A DNA stretch of 64,000 nt from Flavobacteriaceae bacterium (lineage in GTDB: Bacteria; Bacteroidota; Bacteroidia; Flavobacteriales; Flavobacteriaceae), in NCBI GenBank assembly GCA_002723075.1, contig PBNJ01000008.1, forward strand, positions 54,483 through 118,482. The letters run 5' to 3'. Position 1 is the stretch's first letter, and each line of letters begins with the position of its first letter. Of the stretch, positions 8,894 through 17,823 are shown piece after piece. Both the position numbers and the translations under genes were made by a program. Below the pieces are notes generated by a model. It did not search any database. It saw nothing but the letters and a program-made list of their open reading frames with translations, and was not told the origin of the DNA.

Positions 8894-9373
8894 TTATAGT
8901 TCTTGAAATATAGTGTGCATCAAGCGTTTTTTATCATTGATGCTTTCTTCTAACGAAATCATGGTTTCGGTGCGTAAAATCCCGTCGATATCGTCAATCG
9001 AAAAAATGATTTCTTTGGCATGCTCTGTACTCTTTGCACGAACCTTACAATAGATGTTAAACTTTCCAGTTGTGATGTGTGCTACCGTAACATTTGGAAT
9101 TTCGGAAAGACGCTCCAATACATATTTTGTTTGATGGGTTTTCTCTAGATAAATTCCGATGTACGCAATAAATGAATAGCCCAATTTTTTATAATCGAGG
9201 GTTAAAGATGATCCTTTAATAATACCAGCATCTTCCATTTTCTTTACACGAACGTGTACGGTTCCCGCTGAAATCAAAAGCTTTTTGGCAATATCGGTAA
9301 AAGGGGTTCTCATGTTATCGATCAGAATATCAAGAATTTGATGATCGATTTCGTCCAATTTTACTTTATTCAT
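8894..9373 (-). CDS. Lrp/AsnC family transcriptional regulator
   Basis: A 159-residue regulator with an N-terminal winged helix-turn-helix (residues 8-55; FTDIAKKLLISAGTVHVRVK is the DNA-reading part) and a C-terminal RAM (amino-acid-binding) domain with the usual alpha/beta pattern, including GKFNIYCKVRAKS. Such proteins form octamers and respond to amino acids; which one cannot be told here. The gene ends in its own terminator and faces no obvious partner: ppc lies downstream and a carboxypeptidase upstream on the same strand. The 75-base upstream gap is very AT-rich and contains TTTATTTG as a weak -7 candidate. Confidence 0.92.
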   Translation of the reverse strand: MNKVKLDEIDHQILDILIDNMRTPFTDIAKKLLISAGTVHVRVKKMEDAGIIKGSSLTLDYKKLGYSFIAYIGIYLEKTHQTKYVLERLSEIPNVTVAHITTGKFNIYCKVRAKSTEHAKEIIFSIDDIDGILRTETMISLEESINDKKRLMHTIFQEL

Positions 9374-9448
9374 ATTATTTTTTTTGCAAATAAAGTAAAA
9401 ATACTTTGAATTATATGTATCCTAAATGCTAATTTATTGTAAATCGTA

Positions 9449-10534
9449 TTATAAATCCAACGTATTCAACACATTTTGTGCGGATTCCTCGATTTTAAAG
9501 TCAAACCAGTCTAATTTTTCACAATTTGGCTCAATATGACCAAAGCAATGTGATAGATCACCAGAAGCTGAAAAAGCTGCCTGAAAAGCTATGGAGCTGT
9601 TTTGCAAAACTTCTTTATACTGCAATCCAACATCCCCTCTCTTCATATCCCCATTCTCGAGATATCTTACATCTCGAAGAAGAAAATCGAAAAAGAGCTT
9701 TTGATTCTCTGGAATTGAGCAGTAAACCGATATGTCACTAAAAGAAGATGTTGCAATGGCTTTAAGCGCCAATACATAGGCGTAGAACACGTATTCTCGC
9801 GTTTTCTCACGTTCATAGTCGTCTGGATAGTGACCCGCTTCGACAAGCAGGGTCGGAACGCCAGCAGACTGAAAGGCATCCCCTACGCAATTGGGATTAA
9901 AACTATCGTCAAAACGACCAATTTGCGATCCGATCATCGGATGAAGCCCTTCAAAAATGGTACTTGCCAACTGTGCAGCCAAAGTTCGGCACGAATTATA
10001 ATTTCGATTTTGATCAAAAGCAGGAGCCAATAGGGATACTGTGGCTGGTTTACCATTTACACCAAATATTGTACGCTGATCGTGTAGATTAAACGCATAA
10101 TCAGGTGAGAATTGATCAAATTCTTCACGCAGCACACGACTCTCAACCTGACTCAAGTCTATCGCGTCTCGGTTTAGATCCACTTGATTGGCGTTTACAC
10201 GTGTGTATGCCTTTGCTCCATCGGGATTGAGTATGGGAATGATGGAAAGCTGAAGATTATCAAGCCAATCCGGGTTGGTATTGAGGAAACGAAGTAGATC
10301 CAACAAACTTTTCGTTGTTGTGGACTCATTTCCGTGCATTTGCGACCACATCAACACCTTAGAGCTCCCTGTACCCATACGAATGCGGTAAATGGGCAAA
10401 CCAGACGTACTATGGCCAATTATCGAGTGATTGTAATCGGACAACAGAGGATCAATATGGGTATTGGTAATATATCGACCCGATAATTTTGGTTCTGCAA
10501 AAGACGAATATGGTGGAAATGGATTCATATTCAA
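9449..10534 (-). CDS. M14-family zinc carboxypeptidase
   Basis: A 361-residue metallopeptidase of the M14 family. The zinc ligands are visible as His and Glu in SQMHGNES and a later His in NLHDQRT, with the substrate-binding Asn-Arg in VDLNRDAID and a candidate catalytic Glu in LLVEAGHYPDD. There is no signal peptide, so it is probably cytoplasmic and may work on peptides or on an N-acyl amino acid. Family members remove C-terminal residues, but this short single-domain form could also be an aspartoacylase/succinylglutamate-desuccinylase-like amidohydrolase. Two Met codons (10534 and 10528) could start translation; a perfect -7 box lies 10 bases upstream. Confidence 0.85.
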   Translation of the reverse strand: MNMNPFPPYSSFAEPKLSGRYITNTHIDPLLSDYNHSIIGHSTSGLPIYRIRMGTGSSKVLMWSQMHGNESTTTKSLLDLLRFLNTNPDWLDNLQLSIIPILNPDGAKAYTRVNANQVDLNRDAIDLSQVESRVLREEFDQFSPDYAFNLHDQRTIFGVNGKPATVSLLAPAFDQNRNYNSCRTLAAQLASTIFEGLHPMIGSQIGRFDDSFNPNCVGDAFQSAGVPTLLVEAGHYPDDYEREKTREYVFYAYVLALKAIATSSFSDISVYCSIPENQKLFFDFLLRDVRYLENGDMKRGDVGLQYKEVLQNSSIAFQAAFSASGDLSHCFGHIEPNCEKLDWFDFKIEESAQNVLNTLDL

Positions 10535-10544
10535 TATATGTTTG

Positions 10545-10552
10545 CAAATGTA
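10545..10552 (-). promoter_or_regulatory. -7 box for the M14 carboxypeptidase
   Basis: The minus strand reads TACATTTG, an exact TAnnTTTG match 10 bases before the start at 10534. A TTG lies 16 bases further upstream as a possible -33 element. Confidence 0.6.
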
Positions 10553-10759
10553 AACAGAATAGAAGTTACAAAAGTAAACTCAATATTGTTACATTTGTAT
10601 AAGATTTGTATTAAATTGAACCCTCAAATGTTACAGTTGTATAATATTTTATTTAAATAATATATAATTAACTATTTATTAGGAAGTTACATAAATATAG
10701 TGAAGTAAAAATTGAAGTTTGATTGCTAAATATTGTATAGAAATAAAGTGTATATTTAC

Positions 10760-10779
10760 ATGATTCTTTATAGAATCAT
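10760..10779. promoter_or_regulatory. Palindromic operator candidate in the XRE promoter
   Basis: ATGATTCT and AGAATCAT form perfect 8-base arms around a 4-base centre. The palindrome ends 8 bases before the -7 box at 10788 and so covers the -33 region. This is the usual place for an autoregulated repressor site. Confidence 0.5.
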
Positions 10780-10787
10780 AAATAATT

Positions 10788-10795
10788 TACATTTG
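10788..10795 (+). promoter_or_regulatory. -7 box of the XRE regulator, leaderless arrangement
   Basis: TACATTTG matches TAnnTTTG; four bases (TAAT) separate it from the ATG at 10800. Confidence 0.6.
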
Positions 10796-10799
10796 TAAT

Positions 10800-11207
10800 A
10801 TGGAAGAAATTGTTAAACGAATTACTCAAATTTTGGAGGAACAACAGTTGAGCTCTTCTGCTTTTGCAGACACCATAGGCGTGCAGCGGTCTTCTATTTC
10901 GCATGTCCTGTCTGGGCGGAACAAACCTAGCTTAGAATTTATCTTAAAGACAGTTCGAGCGTTTCCCTCCTACTCGACCGATTGGTTGTTGTTTGGTAGA
11001 TCATCTGAATCTCCAGTCAACTACCCAGAAGCCATTGAACAGGATTCACCTTCAACAGTTCAAGATATCGCGTTTACAACTAACCCCATGACAAGGGAGA
11101 GTTCAACAGATTCTCGTTTAACTTCCAACTCACAAGCTGAAATCGATAAGATCGTTTTACTGTATAAAGACGGGCGTTTTACAGAGTACATCCCGAAAAA
11201 TGATTAA
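10800..11207 (+). CDS. XRE-family helix-turn-helix regulator
   Basis: A 135-residue regulator with a Cro/C1-type helix-turn-helix at residues 5-62 (SAFADTIGVQRSSISHVLSG, then KPSLEFILKTVRAFP and DWLLFGR). The C-terminal half is rich in Ser and Thr and looks disordered, ending in a short helix (EIDKIVLLYKDGRFTEYIP) that could serve in dimerisation. The family often acts as a repressor of its own gene, and a perfect palindrome overlaps the -33 region of this promoter. It lies directly upstream of a small lipoprotein gene in the same direction, which may be part of its regulon. Its ligand is unknown. No phage genes are nearby, so it is probably a core regulator. Confidence 0.88.
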   Translation: MEEIVKRITQILEEQQLSSSAFADTIGVQRSSISHVLSGRNKPSLEFILKTVRAFPSYSTDWLLFGRSSESPVNYPEAIEQDSPSTVQDIAFTTNPMTRESSTDSRLTSNSQAEIDKIVLLYKDGRFTEYIPKND

Positions 11208-11227
11208 TTTTGCGGTTAAAATCAGCT

Positions 11228-11608
11228 ATGCGACTGTTTTTCCGTTTTGTTTTGGTTTTCATCCTCTTTACCGCTTGCTATACGACAGAGCGGAACTGTA
11301 AGCCCTTTCAAACTGGCTCATATAGCTTTTATACGGTTGTTGATGGCGATACCCTTTCCAGTCGATTTGTTCGCAACGATTCCATTGAAATCGATTATTT
11401 CTTCGCCACTCCCGACACTGCCAATATCCGTTGGGTCAGTGATTGCGAGTGTATCGTAACCAAACGAAATCCTCTCACCTTTCAAGAAGCCAAAGCCGTT
11501 CAAATGAAAATCCTATCTACTTTTGAAGATGGCTATATCTTTGAATATAACCTAGTCGGAGACCGCTCCAATGTCCAACGCGGACGTGTGAAAAGGGAGA
11601 TGGAGTAA
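11228..11608 (+). CDS. Small lipoprotein of unknown function
   Basis: A 126-residue protein beginning MRLFFRFVLVFILFTAC, a lipoprotein signal peptide with the lipobox FTAC (Cys17). An in-frame TTG at 11210 would add six residues, but the ATG at 11228 gives the proper signal. The mature part has a cysteine pair in WVSDCECIV and a beta-rich pattern (TGSYSFYTVVDGDTL, DRSNVQRGRVK). Similar small lipoproteins stand next to topoisomerase IV genes in other flavobacteria and are sometimes mislabelled as topoisomerase because of that; this is from memory. It probably follows the XRE gene in one transcript and is convergent with parC, with a 3-base gap. Confidence 0.7.
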   Translation: MRLFFRFVLVFILFTACYTTERNCKPFQTGSYSFYTVVDGDTLSSRFVRNDSIEIDYFFATPDTANIRWVSDCECIVTKRNPLTFQEAKAVQMKILSTFEDGYIFEYNLVGDRSNVQRGRVKREME

Positions 11609-11611
11609 GAA

Positions 11612-14203
11612 TTATAATTCCAAGCTGATTTGGGTGTTGCCTTCCTCTGCTTGGTCAACCGTTTCGGCGCCTTCTACTTCGATATCTGCAGGCGTTTCTT
11701 CCATAGGGTTTATATAGGGTAAAGCATCCAATACATTAAATTGTTTTACTTTGTCAATGGTAACTTGGTTGCCAAGTGCTTTAATGCCTTTTACGGAGAT
11801 AAAGTCTTCAAATACGAGTTGTTGAGGAGGCTTGGGGTCTTTCCCTCTCGGCTTGGCGAACTCAATCTCAAACACAGGTCTGTGATCCGTACTGATCAAC
11901 TCTAGATGGTTTTGCTTGCCTTCTTTGATAAAACTCTCTTCCCTATCGGCAGATTCAATGAGAAAACGCTTGCCAAAATAACGCCCCTTTACACCGTCAT
12001 AATAGATTGCGGATATCGGTTTGGTCGGCTCCCATTTTTCTAAAATCAACATATCCTCTGGAAAATGCATATTCAGGTCTGGAATACTGGTTTTGATTAA
12101 TCCGGACTGTGTGGCAATCAACAAACGGTCATCCCCACGGAATGCCCCGACCAAGTCTCCACGTCCATCGACATTGAGACGGCCTACCGTTTCATCAAAC
12201 CAAATGTCACGAGGTTTTAGGGTAGAAACCCCTTCTTCCTTCAATTCAATACGTTTAACTATGTATTTTGTAACTGTATTTCCGCGAACCCCTCTTGATT
12301 TGATATCCAAATCCGCAAAGTCAAGGTCCCATTTTAGTTTTTTGATACTCCCCGACTGCCGCAATAAGATCGTTACAATCTCGGCTTCCCCATTCGGATT
12401 AGCCGAAAAATAAAACACCTTAGACTGGGCTTTTCCATTGGTCAGGTCATACGCTTTGTCCCGAGTCACTCCAGTTACTGGGAATCGCTTCATATAGGTT
12501 GTGCCGCCTCGCCCATCTCTGTATATCATATTGTAGATGGTGCGGTCGTCTTTCTTTTTGAACACTGCCACATGAATTATATTTTTTCCGATAAAGGTTT
12601 TGGATTCCACCTTGGTTACGGTCATCTTGCCGTCTTCGGTAAAGACAATAATATCATCAATATCAGCACAGTCCGTTACATATTCATCCCTGCGAAGTGA
12701 AGTTCCCACAAAGCCCTCTTCTCTGTTGACATAGAGCTTGGTATTGCGAATCACGACCTTTTTGGCGTCTACATCGTCAAACACACGAATTTCGGTTTTG
12801 CGCTCACGTCCTTTTCCATAGGTTTTCTTGAGATGCGTGAAATAACCGATCGCAAAGTCTGTCAAATTGGCGAGGTCATGCTTGACTTGTGCCAAATCGG
12901 CTTCTAGGAAATCGATACGCTGTTGGGCTTTGTCTAGATCGAATTTGGAAATGCGTTTGATACGGATTTCAGTTAAGCGAATCACATCATCGTCATTAAC
13001 CTCTCTTTTCAAATGACCAATATGTGGAGCCAAGCCCTTGTGGATGGCTTGAATCACACCCTCCCAAGTTTCTTGCTCTTCGATATCTCGGTAAATACGC
13101 TTTTCGATAAAAATGCGTTCAAGAGAAGCAAAGTGCCACTGCTCTTCGAGTTCAGATTTTTTGACAAGGAGTTCTTGTTCCAAAATCGAAACGGTATTTT
13201 CTGTCGATCGGCGCAACATCTCACTCACTCCGATAAAGAGAGGTTTGTTGTCCTCGATGATGCACCCTAAGGGAGAAATGGAGGTTTCACATGCGGTAAA
13301 CGCAAAAAGGGCATCAATCGTTTTGTCTGGAGAGATATTGGGTGGCAGATGAATTAGAATTTCAACCTCAGCAGCGGTATTGTCTTCAATACGCTTGATC
13401 TTGATCTTTCCTTTATCGTTTGCTTTTAAAATCGAATCAATAAGCGTTGAAGTTGTTGTGCTAAATGGAATTTGACGAATCACCAAGGTGTTTTTATCCA
13501 GTTGAGTGACTTTGGCACGCACACGAATTTTACCCCCGCGCAAGCCATCATTGTACTGCCCTACGTCCATTATGCCACCTGTTGGAAAATCGGGATGCAA
13601 TTCAAATCGCTTTCCTTTCAGTTGTTTGATCGACGCATCGATCAGTTCGATAAAGTTGTGCGGTAAAATTTTGGTGGAAAGTCCAACGGCAATTCCCTCC
13701 CCACCTTGTGCGAGGAGTAATGGAAATTTAACCGGGAGATGAATCGGCTCTTTTTTTCGTCCGTCATACGACAATTGCCATTGTGTGACTTTAGGGCTAT
13801 AAACAACTTCAAGGGCGAATTTGGACAGGCGTGCCTCAATATATCGAGAGGCAGCAGCGCTATCACCAGTGAGGATGTTTCCCCAGTTCCCTTGGGTGTC
13901 TATCAACAAATCCTTTTGTCCGATTTGCACCATGGCATCAGAGATACTCGCATCTCCGTGTGGGTGGTATTGCATGGTATGCCCAACAATATTGGCCACC
14001 TTGTTATAACGTCCGTCATCCAACTCACGCATCGAATGTAATATGCGCCTTTGCACGGGCTTTAGTCCATCCGCTATGGCAGGTACAGCACGCTCGAGTA
14101 TCACATACGAAGCGTAGTCCAAGAACCAATCCTTGTACATGCCGGTTACCTTGACTAAGGTATCTTGCGTTTCGTCGTGATGTTCGTCCAAATGTTCCTC
14201 CAT
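11612..14203 (-). CDS. parC: DNA topoisomerase IV subunit A
   Basis: The breakage-rejoining subunit of topoisomerase IV, which unlinks daughter chromosomes. The 863-residue protein has the winged-helix and tower region with active-site Tyr121 in AAASRYIEARLS, and a C-terminal beta-propeller with degenerate repeats (RGGKIRV, GRGGTTYMKRF, KSRGVRGNTV). It is ParC-type rather than GyrA-type by its partner and by the lack of a clear GyrA box. The quinolone-determining segment reads HPHGDASISDAM, so the position of E. coli ParC Ser80 is Ala85. The C-terminus has an acidic tail. The gene follows parE with a one-base gap, so they are co-translated. Confidence 0.95.
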   Translation of the reverse strand: MEEHLDEHHDETQDTLVKVTGMYKDWFLDYASYVILERAVPAIADGLKPVQRRILHSMRELDDGRYNKVANIVGHTMQYHPHGDASISDAMVQIGQKDLLIDTQGNWGNILTGDSAAASRYIEARLSKFALEVVYSPKVTQWQLSYDGRKKEPIHLPVKFPLLLAQGGEGIAVGLSTKILPHNFIELIDASIKQLKGKRFELHPDFPTGGIMDVGQYNDGLRGGKIRVRAKVTQLDKNTLVIRQIPFSTTTSTLIDSILKANDKGKIKIKRIEDNTAAEVEILIHLPPNISPDKTIDALFAFTACETSISPLGCIIEDNKPLFIGVSEMLRRSTENTVSILEQELLVKKSELEEQWHFASLERIFIEKRIYRDIEEQETWEGVIQAIHKGLAPHIGHLKREVNDDDVIRLTEIRIKRISKFDLDKAQQRIDFLEADLAQVKHDLANLTDFAIGYFTHLKKTYGKGRERKTEIRVFDDVDAKKVVIRNTKLYVNREEGFVGTSLRRDEYVTDCADIDDIIVFTEDGKMTVTKVESKTFIGKNIIHVAVFKKKDDRTIYNMIYRDGRGGTTYMKRFPVTGVTRDKAYDLTNGKAQSKVFYFSANPNGEAEIVTILLRQSGSIKKLKWDLDFADLDIKSRGVRGNTVTKYIVKRIELKEEGVSTLKPRDIWFDETVGRLNVDGRGDLVGAFRGDDRLLIATQSGLIKTSIPDLNMHFPEDMLILEKWEPTKPISAIYYDGVKGRYFGKRFLIESADREESFIKEGKQNHLELISTDHRPVFEIEFAKPRGKDPKPPQQLVFEDFISVKGIKALGNQVTIDKVKQFNVLDALPYINPMEETPADIEVEGAETVDQAEEGNTQISLEL

Positions 14204-14204
14204 G

Positions 14205-16058
14205 CTACTCCTCGACGTGATCGAGTTCTACTTTCAAATTATCAATAATAAATTCTTGACGTTTAGGCGTATTTTTCCCCATATAGAATGATAACAACTC
14301 GTCAATACCAACCGCCCTGTCGAGCATCACGGGGTCGAGTCGAATGTCCTCTCCAATAAAGTATTTGAATTCGTCTGGCGAAATCTCCCCCAAGCCCTTA
14401 AATCGGGTAATCTCGGGTTTTTGCCCAAGTTTTTCAATTGCATCGATACGCTCTTGCTCAGAATAACAGTAAATCGTTTCTTTCTTATTGCGGACTCTAA
14501 ATAATGGGGTTTGTAAAATATAGAGATGCCCTTCTTTAATCAGTTCAGGAAAGAATTGCAAAAAAAAGGTAATTAATAACAAGCGGATATGCATCCCATC
14601 GACGTCGGCATCGGTAGCGATTACGATATTGTTGTACCGCAGATCCTCCATACTTTCTTCGATATTGAGGGCAGCTTGTAAAAGGTTAAACTCCTCATTT
14701 TCATAGACGATTTTTTTACTCATCCCATAGGAATTCAAGGGTTTACCCCGTAAGCTAAAGACCGCCTGAGTGTTCACATCTCTCGATTTGGTAATCGAAC
14801 CACTCGCCGAGTCTCCTTCCGTAATAAAAAGAGTGGATTCCAATCGTCTCTCTTTTTTTAAATCCCCAAGATGCACGCGACAGTCTCTTAGCTTTTTATT
14901 GTGTAGACTCGCTTTTTTGGCACGTTCACGGGCCAGCTTTCGAATACCCGAAAGTTCTTTTCTTTCTTTTTCGGCTTGCAGAATTTTACGTTGAAGCTGC
15001 TCTGTCGTTGTGGTGTTTTTATGAAGATAGTTATCGAGTTGCGTTCCGATAAAGTCATTGATGTAGGCACGAACCGATGGCAAATCCCCTCCCATTTCCG
15101 TAGAACCGAGTTTGGTTTTGGTCTGGGATTCAAATACGGGCTCCATCACCTTGATACTAATCGCTGAAATAATTGACTTACGAATGTCTGATGCATCAAA
15201 GTTTTTTCCGAAATGCTCCCGTACAGTTTTTACGATGGCCTCTCGAAAAGCAGACTGGTGTGTTCCGCCTTGTGTGGTGTGTTGTCCATTGACAAAAGAG
15301 TGGTATTCTTCGCTGTATTGGGTTTTGCTATGCGTGATGGCCACCTCAATATCATTGCCGCGCAAATGAATAATGGGATATAACATATCATCCGCATTGT
15401 TGTTGTCTTCCAACAAATCTTTTAAACCATTTTCAGATTTGTACTTTTCGCCATTAAAAACAATCGTCAGTCCCGGGTTGAGATAGACATAGTTTTTGAG
15501 CATCCGCACAATGTATTCATGGCGATATCGATAGTGCTTAAAGATGTTTTCATCAGGTACAAATGAAACGGAGGTTCCTTTGCGTTTGCTACTCGGTTCT
15601 TGTGCGGAGTCTTCAACGAGTTCACCTCGCTTAAATACAGCAATTTTGGATTGGTCATCTCGCACAGACTCTACCTTAAAATAGGTAGAAAGTGCATTGA
15701 CGGCCTTAGTGCCCACACCATTGAGCCCAACAGATTTTTTAAAAGCTCTGGTGTCGTACTTCCCCCCAGTATTCATGCGGGAAACCACATCGACCACTTT
15801 TCCTAAGGGGATGCCACGGCCATAGTCACGCACAGTAACCTGCCCTTCTTTGACAGAAATTTCTATGGTTTTACCAGCACCCATGACAAACTCATCGATG
15901 CTGTTATCAAGTACTTCCTTGAGCAAAATATAAATCCCATCATCGGCAGAAGAACCATCGCCAAGTTTTCCGATATACATCCCCGGACGCATTCGGATAT
16001 GCTCTTTCCAGTCGAGCGAACGAATGTTATCTTCTGTGTACTGCGTGCTTTGTGGCAT
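14205..16058 (-). CDS. parE: DNA topoisomerase IV subunit B
   Basis: The ATPase subunit of topoisomerase IV, 617 residues. The GHKL ATPase fold shows [25 protein letters not shown] and [15 protein letters not shown] at residues 45-120. It is followed by the transducer domain ([12 protein letters not shown]) and the TOPRIM domain with [10 protein letters not shown] and the metal-binding [10 protein letters not shown]. The C-terminus ends in [13 protein letters not shown] and an Arg/Lys-rich tail. No GyrB-type insert is seen. The start at 16058 lies in a 157-base gap opposite the thioredoxin gene; parC follows after one base. Confidence 0.95.
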   Translation of the reverse strand: MPQSTQYTEDNIRSLDWKEHIRMRPGMYIGKLGDGSSADDGIYILLKEVLDNSIDEFVMGAGKTIEISVKEGQVTVRDYGRGIPLGKVVDVVSRMNTGGKYDTRAFKKSVGLNGVGTKAVNALSTYFKVESVRDDQSKIAVFKRGELVEDSAQEPSSKRKGTSVSFVPDENIFKHYRYRHEYIVRMLKNYVYLNPGLTIVFNGEKYKSENGLKDLLEDNNNADDMLYPIIHLRGNDIEVAITHSKTQYSEEYHSFVNGQHTTQGGTHQSAFREAIVKTVREHFGKNFDASDIRKSIISAISIKVMEPVFESQTKTKLGSTEMGGDLPSVRAYINDFIGTQLDNYLHKNTTTTEQLQRKILQAEKERKELSGIRKLARERAKKASLHNKKLRDCRVHLGDLKKERRLESTLFITEGDSASGSITKSRDVNTQAVFSLRGKPLNSYGMSKKIVYENEEFNLLQAALNIEESMEDLRYNNIVIATDADVDGMHIRLLLITFFLQFFPELIKEGHLYILQTPLFRVRNKKETIYCYSEQERIDAIEKLGQKPEITRFKGLGEISPDEFKYFIGEDIRLDPVMLDRAVGIDELLSFYMGKNTPKRQEFIIDNLKVELDHVEE

Positions 16059-16203
16059 GGTGGCTAATTTAAAACTTCATCTTTACATATATTAGTGTAA
16101 CCAGCGAAAGAAATTAACAATATCTAAGGGGAGTTTGTTGAAAATGATTTCTTCAAAAAATGTTAAATTTTATAGTATTTGGTGCAGATGATGAAAACTT
16201 CCT

Positions 16204-16211
16204 TACATTTA
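16204..16211 (+). promoter_or_regulatory. -7 box of the TlpA-like gene, leaderless arrangement
   Basis: TACATTTA fits TAnnTTTG except the last base; TAAG separates it from the ATG at 16216. Confidence 0.5.
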
Positions 16212-16215
16212 TAAG

Positions 16216-16683
16216 ATGAAACCAAATCGCCTACTCCCCATCCTATTATTTGCTATCTATTCATTTGCCCAAACCACAGAGGTGGCTTCTTTCGATTATC
16301 AGCAACTCCAACCCCTGTTACATCAAAACAGTGAATCCGTTCAGGTTGTCAATTTCTGGGCGACATGGTGTGCGCCTTGCATTAAGGAACTTCCCTATTT
16401 CGAAGAACTCAACAAGCTGGAGGGTGTGGAAGTATTACTGGTTAGCTTAGACTTTCCCAAACACAAACAAAAACGACTGATTCCCTTTGTCGAGAAACAG
16501 AAACTTCAATCGAAAGTTGTACACCTCGACGATGAAAATGAAAATTATTGGATCAATGAAATCAGTACCACTTGGAGTGGTGCTTTACCCGCAACCTTGA
16601 TCTATTCCCAAAACCGACGCGGGTTTTATGAGCAATCCTTTACAAAGAGTGAATTGTTCAAAGAAGTCAAGTCTTATTTTTAA
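16216..16683 (+). CDS. Exported thioredoxin-like protein (TlpA family)
   Basis: A 155-residue protein with a short signal peptide (MKPNRLLPILLFAIYSFAQ) and a thioredoxin fold with the redox pair WATWCAPC (Cys52, Cys55), typical of TlpA/ResA proteins that reduce disulfides in the periplasm. The cis-Pro region LPATLIY is present. It is followed 12 bases later by a second thioredoxin-fold gene. The DsbD-like gene two genes away on the other strand could supply its electrons. The natural substrate is not known; apocytochrome c is a common one in the family. Confidence 0.88.
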   Translation: MKPNRLLPILLFAIYSFAQTTEVASFDYQQLQPLLHQNSESVQVVNFWATWCAPCIKELPYFEELNKLEGVEVLLVSLDFPKHKQKRLIPFVEKQKLQSKVVHLDDENENYWINEISTTWSGALPATLIYSQNRRGFYEQSFTKSELFKEVKSYF

Positions 16684-16695
16684 TTCAATAATATT

Positions 16696-17301
16696 ATGAA
16701 GATCATTTTATTCGCTTATAGTTTATTATTCCTCTCAACACCAACCGACCTTGTAAACGGAGATGGTTACAAAATCGGCGATGTTGCAACAGATTTTTCC
16801 TTGCTCAATGTCGATGGCGAGATGGTGTCTTTGGCCGACTTTGAAGATGCCAAGGGTTTTATTCTCATTTTTACCTGTAATACCTGTCCCTATTCCGTGG
16901 CCTATGAAGATCGGATTATCGCCTTGGACAAGGCATACAAATCAAAAGGATATCCTGTGATAGCGATAAACCCCAATGACCCAGCAGCCATAGACGGCGA
17001 TGATCTGGCAGATATGAAAGTCCGTGCAACAGAAAAGGGGTTTAACTTTCCGTATTTACAAGATGTTGGGCAGCAGGTTTATCCCCAATATGGCGCCACA
17101 AAAACCCCGCATGTCTTTGTCTTACAAAAGGAGGGTAACAACAATATCGTACGCTATATCGGTTCGATAGATGATAGCTCACGCAAACCCAATAAAGTGA
17201 AAAAACGCTATGTCGAACAAGCCGTTGATGCGCTTTTGGCTGGAAAATCTCCAAGCACAACAACAACCAAGGCAATCGGGTGTTCGATTAAGACGTTGTA
17301 A
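16696..17301 (+). CDS. Exported thioredoxin/redoxin-domain protein
   Basis: A 201-residue protein with an N-terminal signal peptide (about 18 residues) and a redoxin (AhpC/TSA-like) domain. The Cys61-Asn-Thr-Cys64 pair in FTCNTCPYSVAYED is at the thioredoxin active-site position, and the segment KTPHVFVLQ carries the cis-Pro loop. Proteins with this CNTCPY motif are widespread in Bacteroidota as thioredoxin family proteins of uncertain substrate. An extra Cys lies near the C-terminus (IGCSIKTL). It is probably co-transcribed with the TlpA-like gene upstream. Confidence 0.85.
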   Translation: MKIILFAYSLLFLSTPTDLVNGDGYKIGDVATDFSLLNVDGEMVSLADFEDAKGFILIFTCNTCPYSVAYEDRIIALDKAYKSKGYPVIAINPNDPAAIDGDDLADMKVRATEKGFNFPYLQDVGQQVYPQYGATKTPHVFVLQKEGNNNIVRYIGSIDDSSRKPNKVKKRYVEQAVDALLAGKSPSTTTTKAIGCSIKTL

Positions 17302-17331
17302 ACAAGCTCGCGTATTCTACTGATCTATTAT

Positions 17332-17339
17332 TTTCTTTG
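17332..17339 (+). promoter_or_regulatory. -7 box of the flavin reductase gene, leaderless arrangement
   Basis: TTTCTTTG matches TAnnTTTG except position two; CAAT separates it from the ATG at 17344. Confidence 0.45.
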
Positions 17340-17343
17340 CAAT

Positions 17344-17823
17344 ATGAATTCAACTGACTTTAGAAAAATTTGTGGGCACTATGCAACGGGAATAACGGTT
17401 TTAACCACTACGTATAAGGGAGAATCACACGGGATTACGGTCAACTCTTTTAGTTCTGTTTCTCTTGATCCACCTCTTGTCTTGTTTTGCATTGACAAGG
17501 ATGCCCGCTTTAATATGCCCCTACGGGAAGAACAATGTCTAGCGATCAACATTTTATCTGAAAATCAAGAAGAGTTGTCAAATCGCTTTGCCAATTCCAA
17601 ATTGACAAATGAAGAGCGGTTTACAGGCTTAGCTACGTTGCCAGAACACAAATACCCTGTTTTTGTGGATAGTCTTGGGGTTTTGGAAGCAAAATTACAG
17701 GCAACCCACGACGGCGGGGACCACTGGATTTATGTCGCAAAAGTTTCTTCGGGTCGTGTTTTTGACGGCTCTCCCCTTCTTTACTATGGTGGGTCTTACT
17801 CGAGTGTGAATCCCAAAGCTTGA
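17344..17823 (+). CDS. Flavin reductase family protein (HpaC-like)
   Basis: A 159-residue FMN-binding split-barrel protein. It begins with the family pattern FRKICGHYATGITVLTT, then HGITVNSFSSVSLDPPLVLFCI, which binds flavin, and CLAINILSENQEELSNRFA. Such enzymes reduce free FMN or FAD with NAD(P)H, usually for a partner monooxygenase, but no monooxygenase is nearby. There is no signal peptide. The last 28 bases overlap the convergent dsbD-like gene, the longest tail-to-tail overlap in the window. Confidence 0.9.
   Translation: MNSTDFRKICGHYATGITVLTTTYKGESHGITVNSFSSVSLDPPLVLFCIDKDARFNMPLREEQCLAINILSENQEELSNRFANSKLTNEERFTGLATLPEHKYPVFVDSLGVLEAKLQATHDGGDHWIYVAKVSSGRVFDGSPLLYYGGSYSSVNPKA

Larger units (their letters stand above)
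10535..10799. other. AT-rich divergent intergenic region
   Basis: These 265 bases are almost pure A and T and hold no reading frame with coding character. The left end carries the minus-strand promoter of the carboxypeptidase; the right end carries a palindrome and the promoter of the XRE regulator. I see no RNA gene or repeat in the middle part. Confidence 0.6.
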
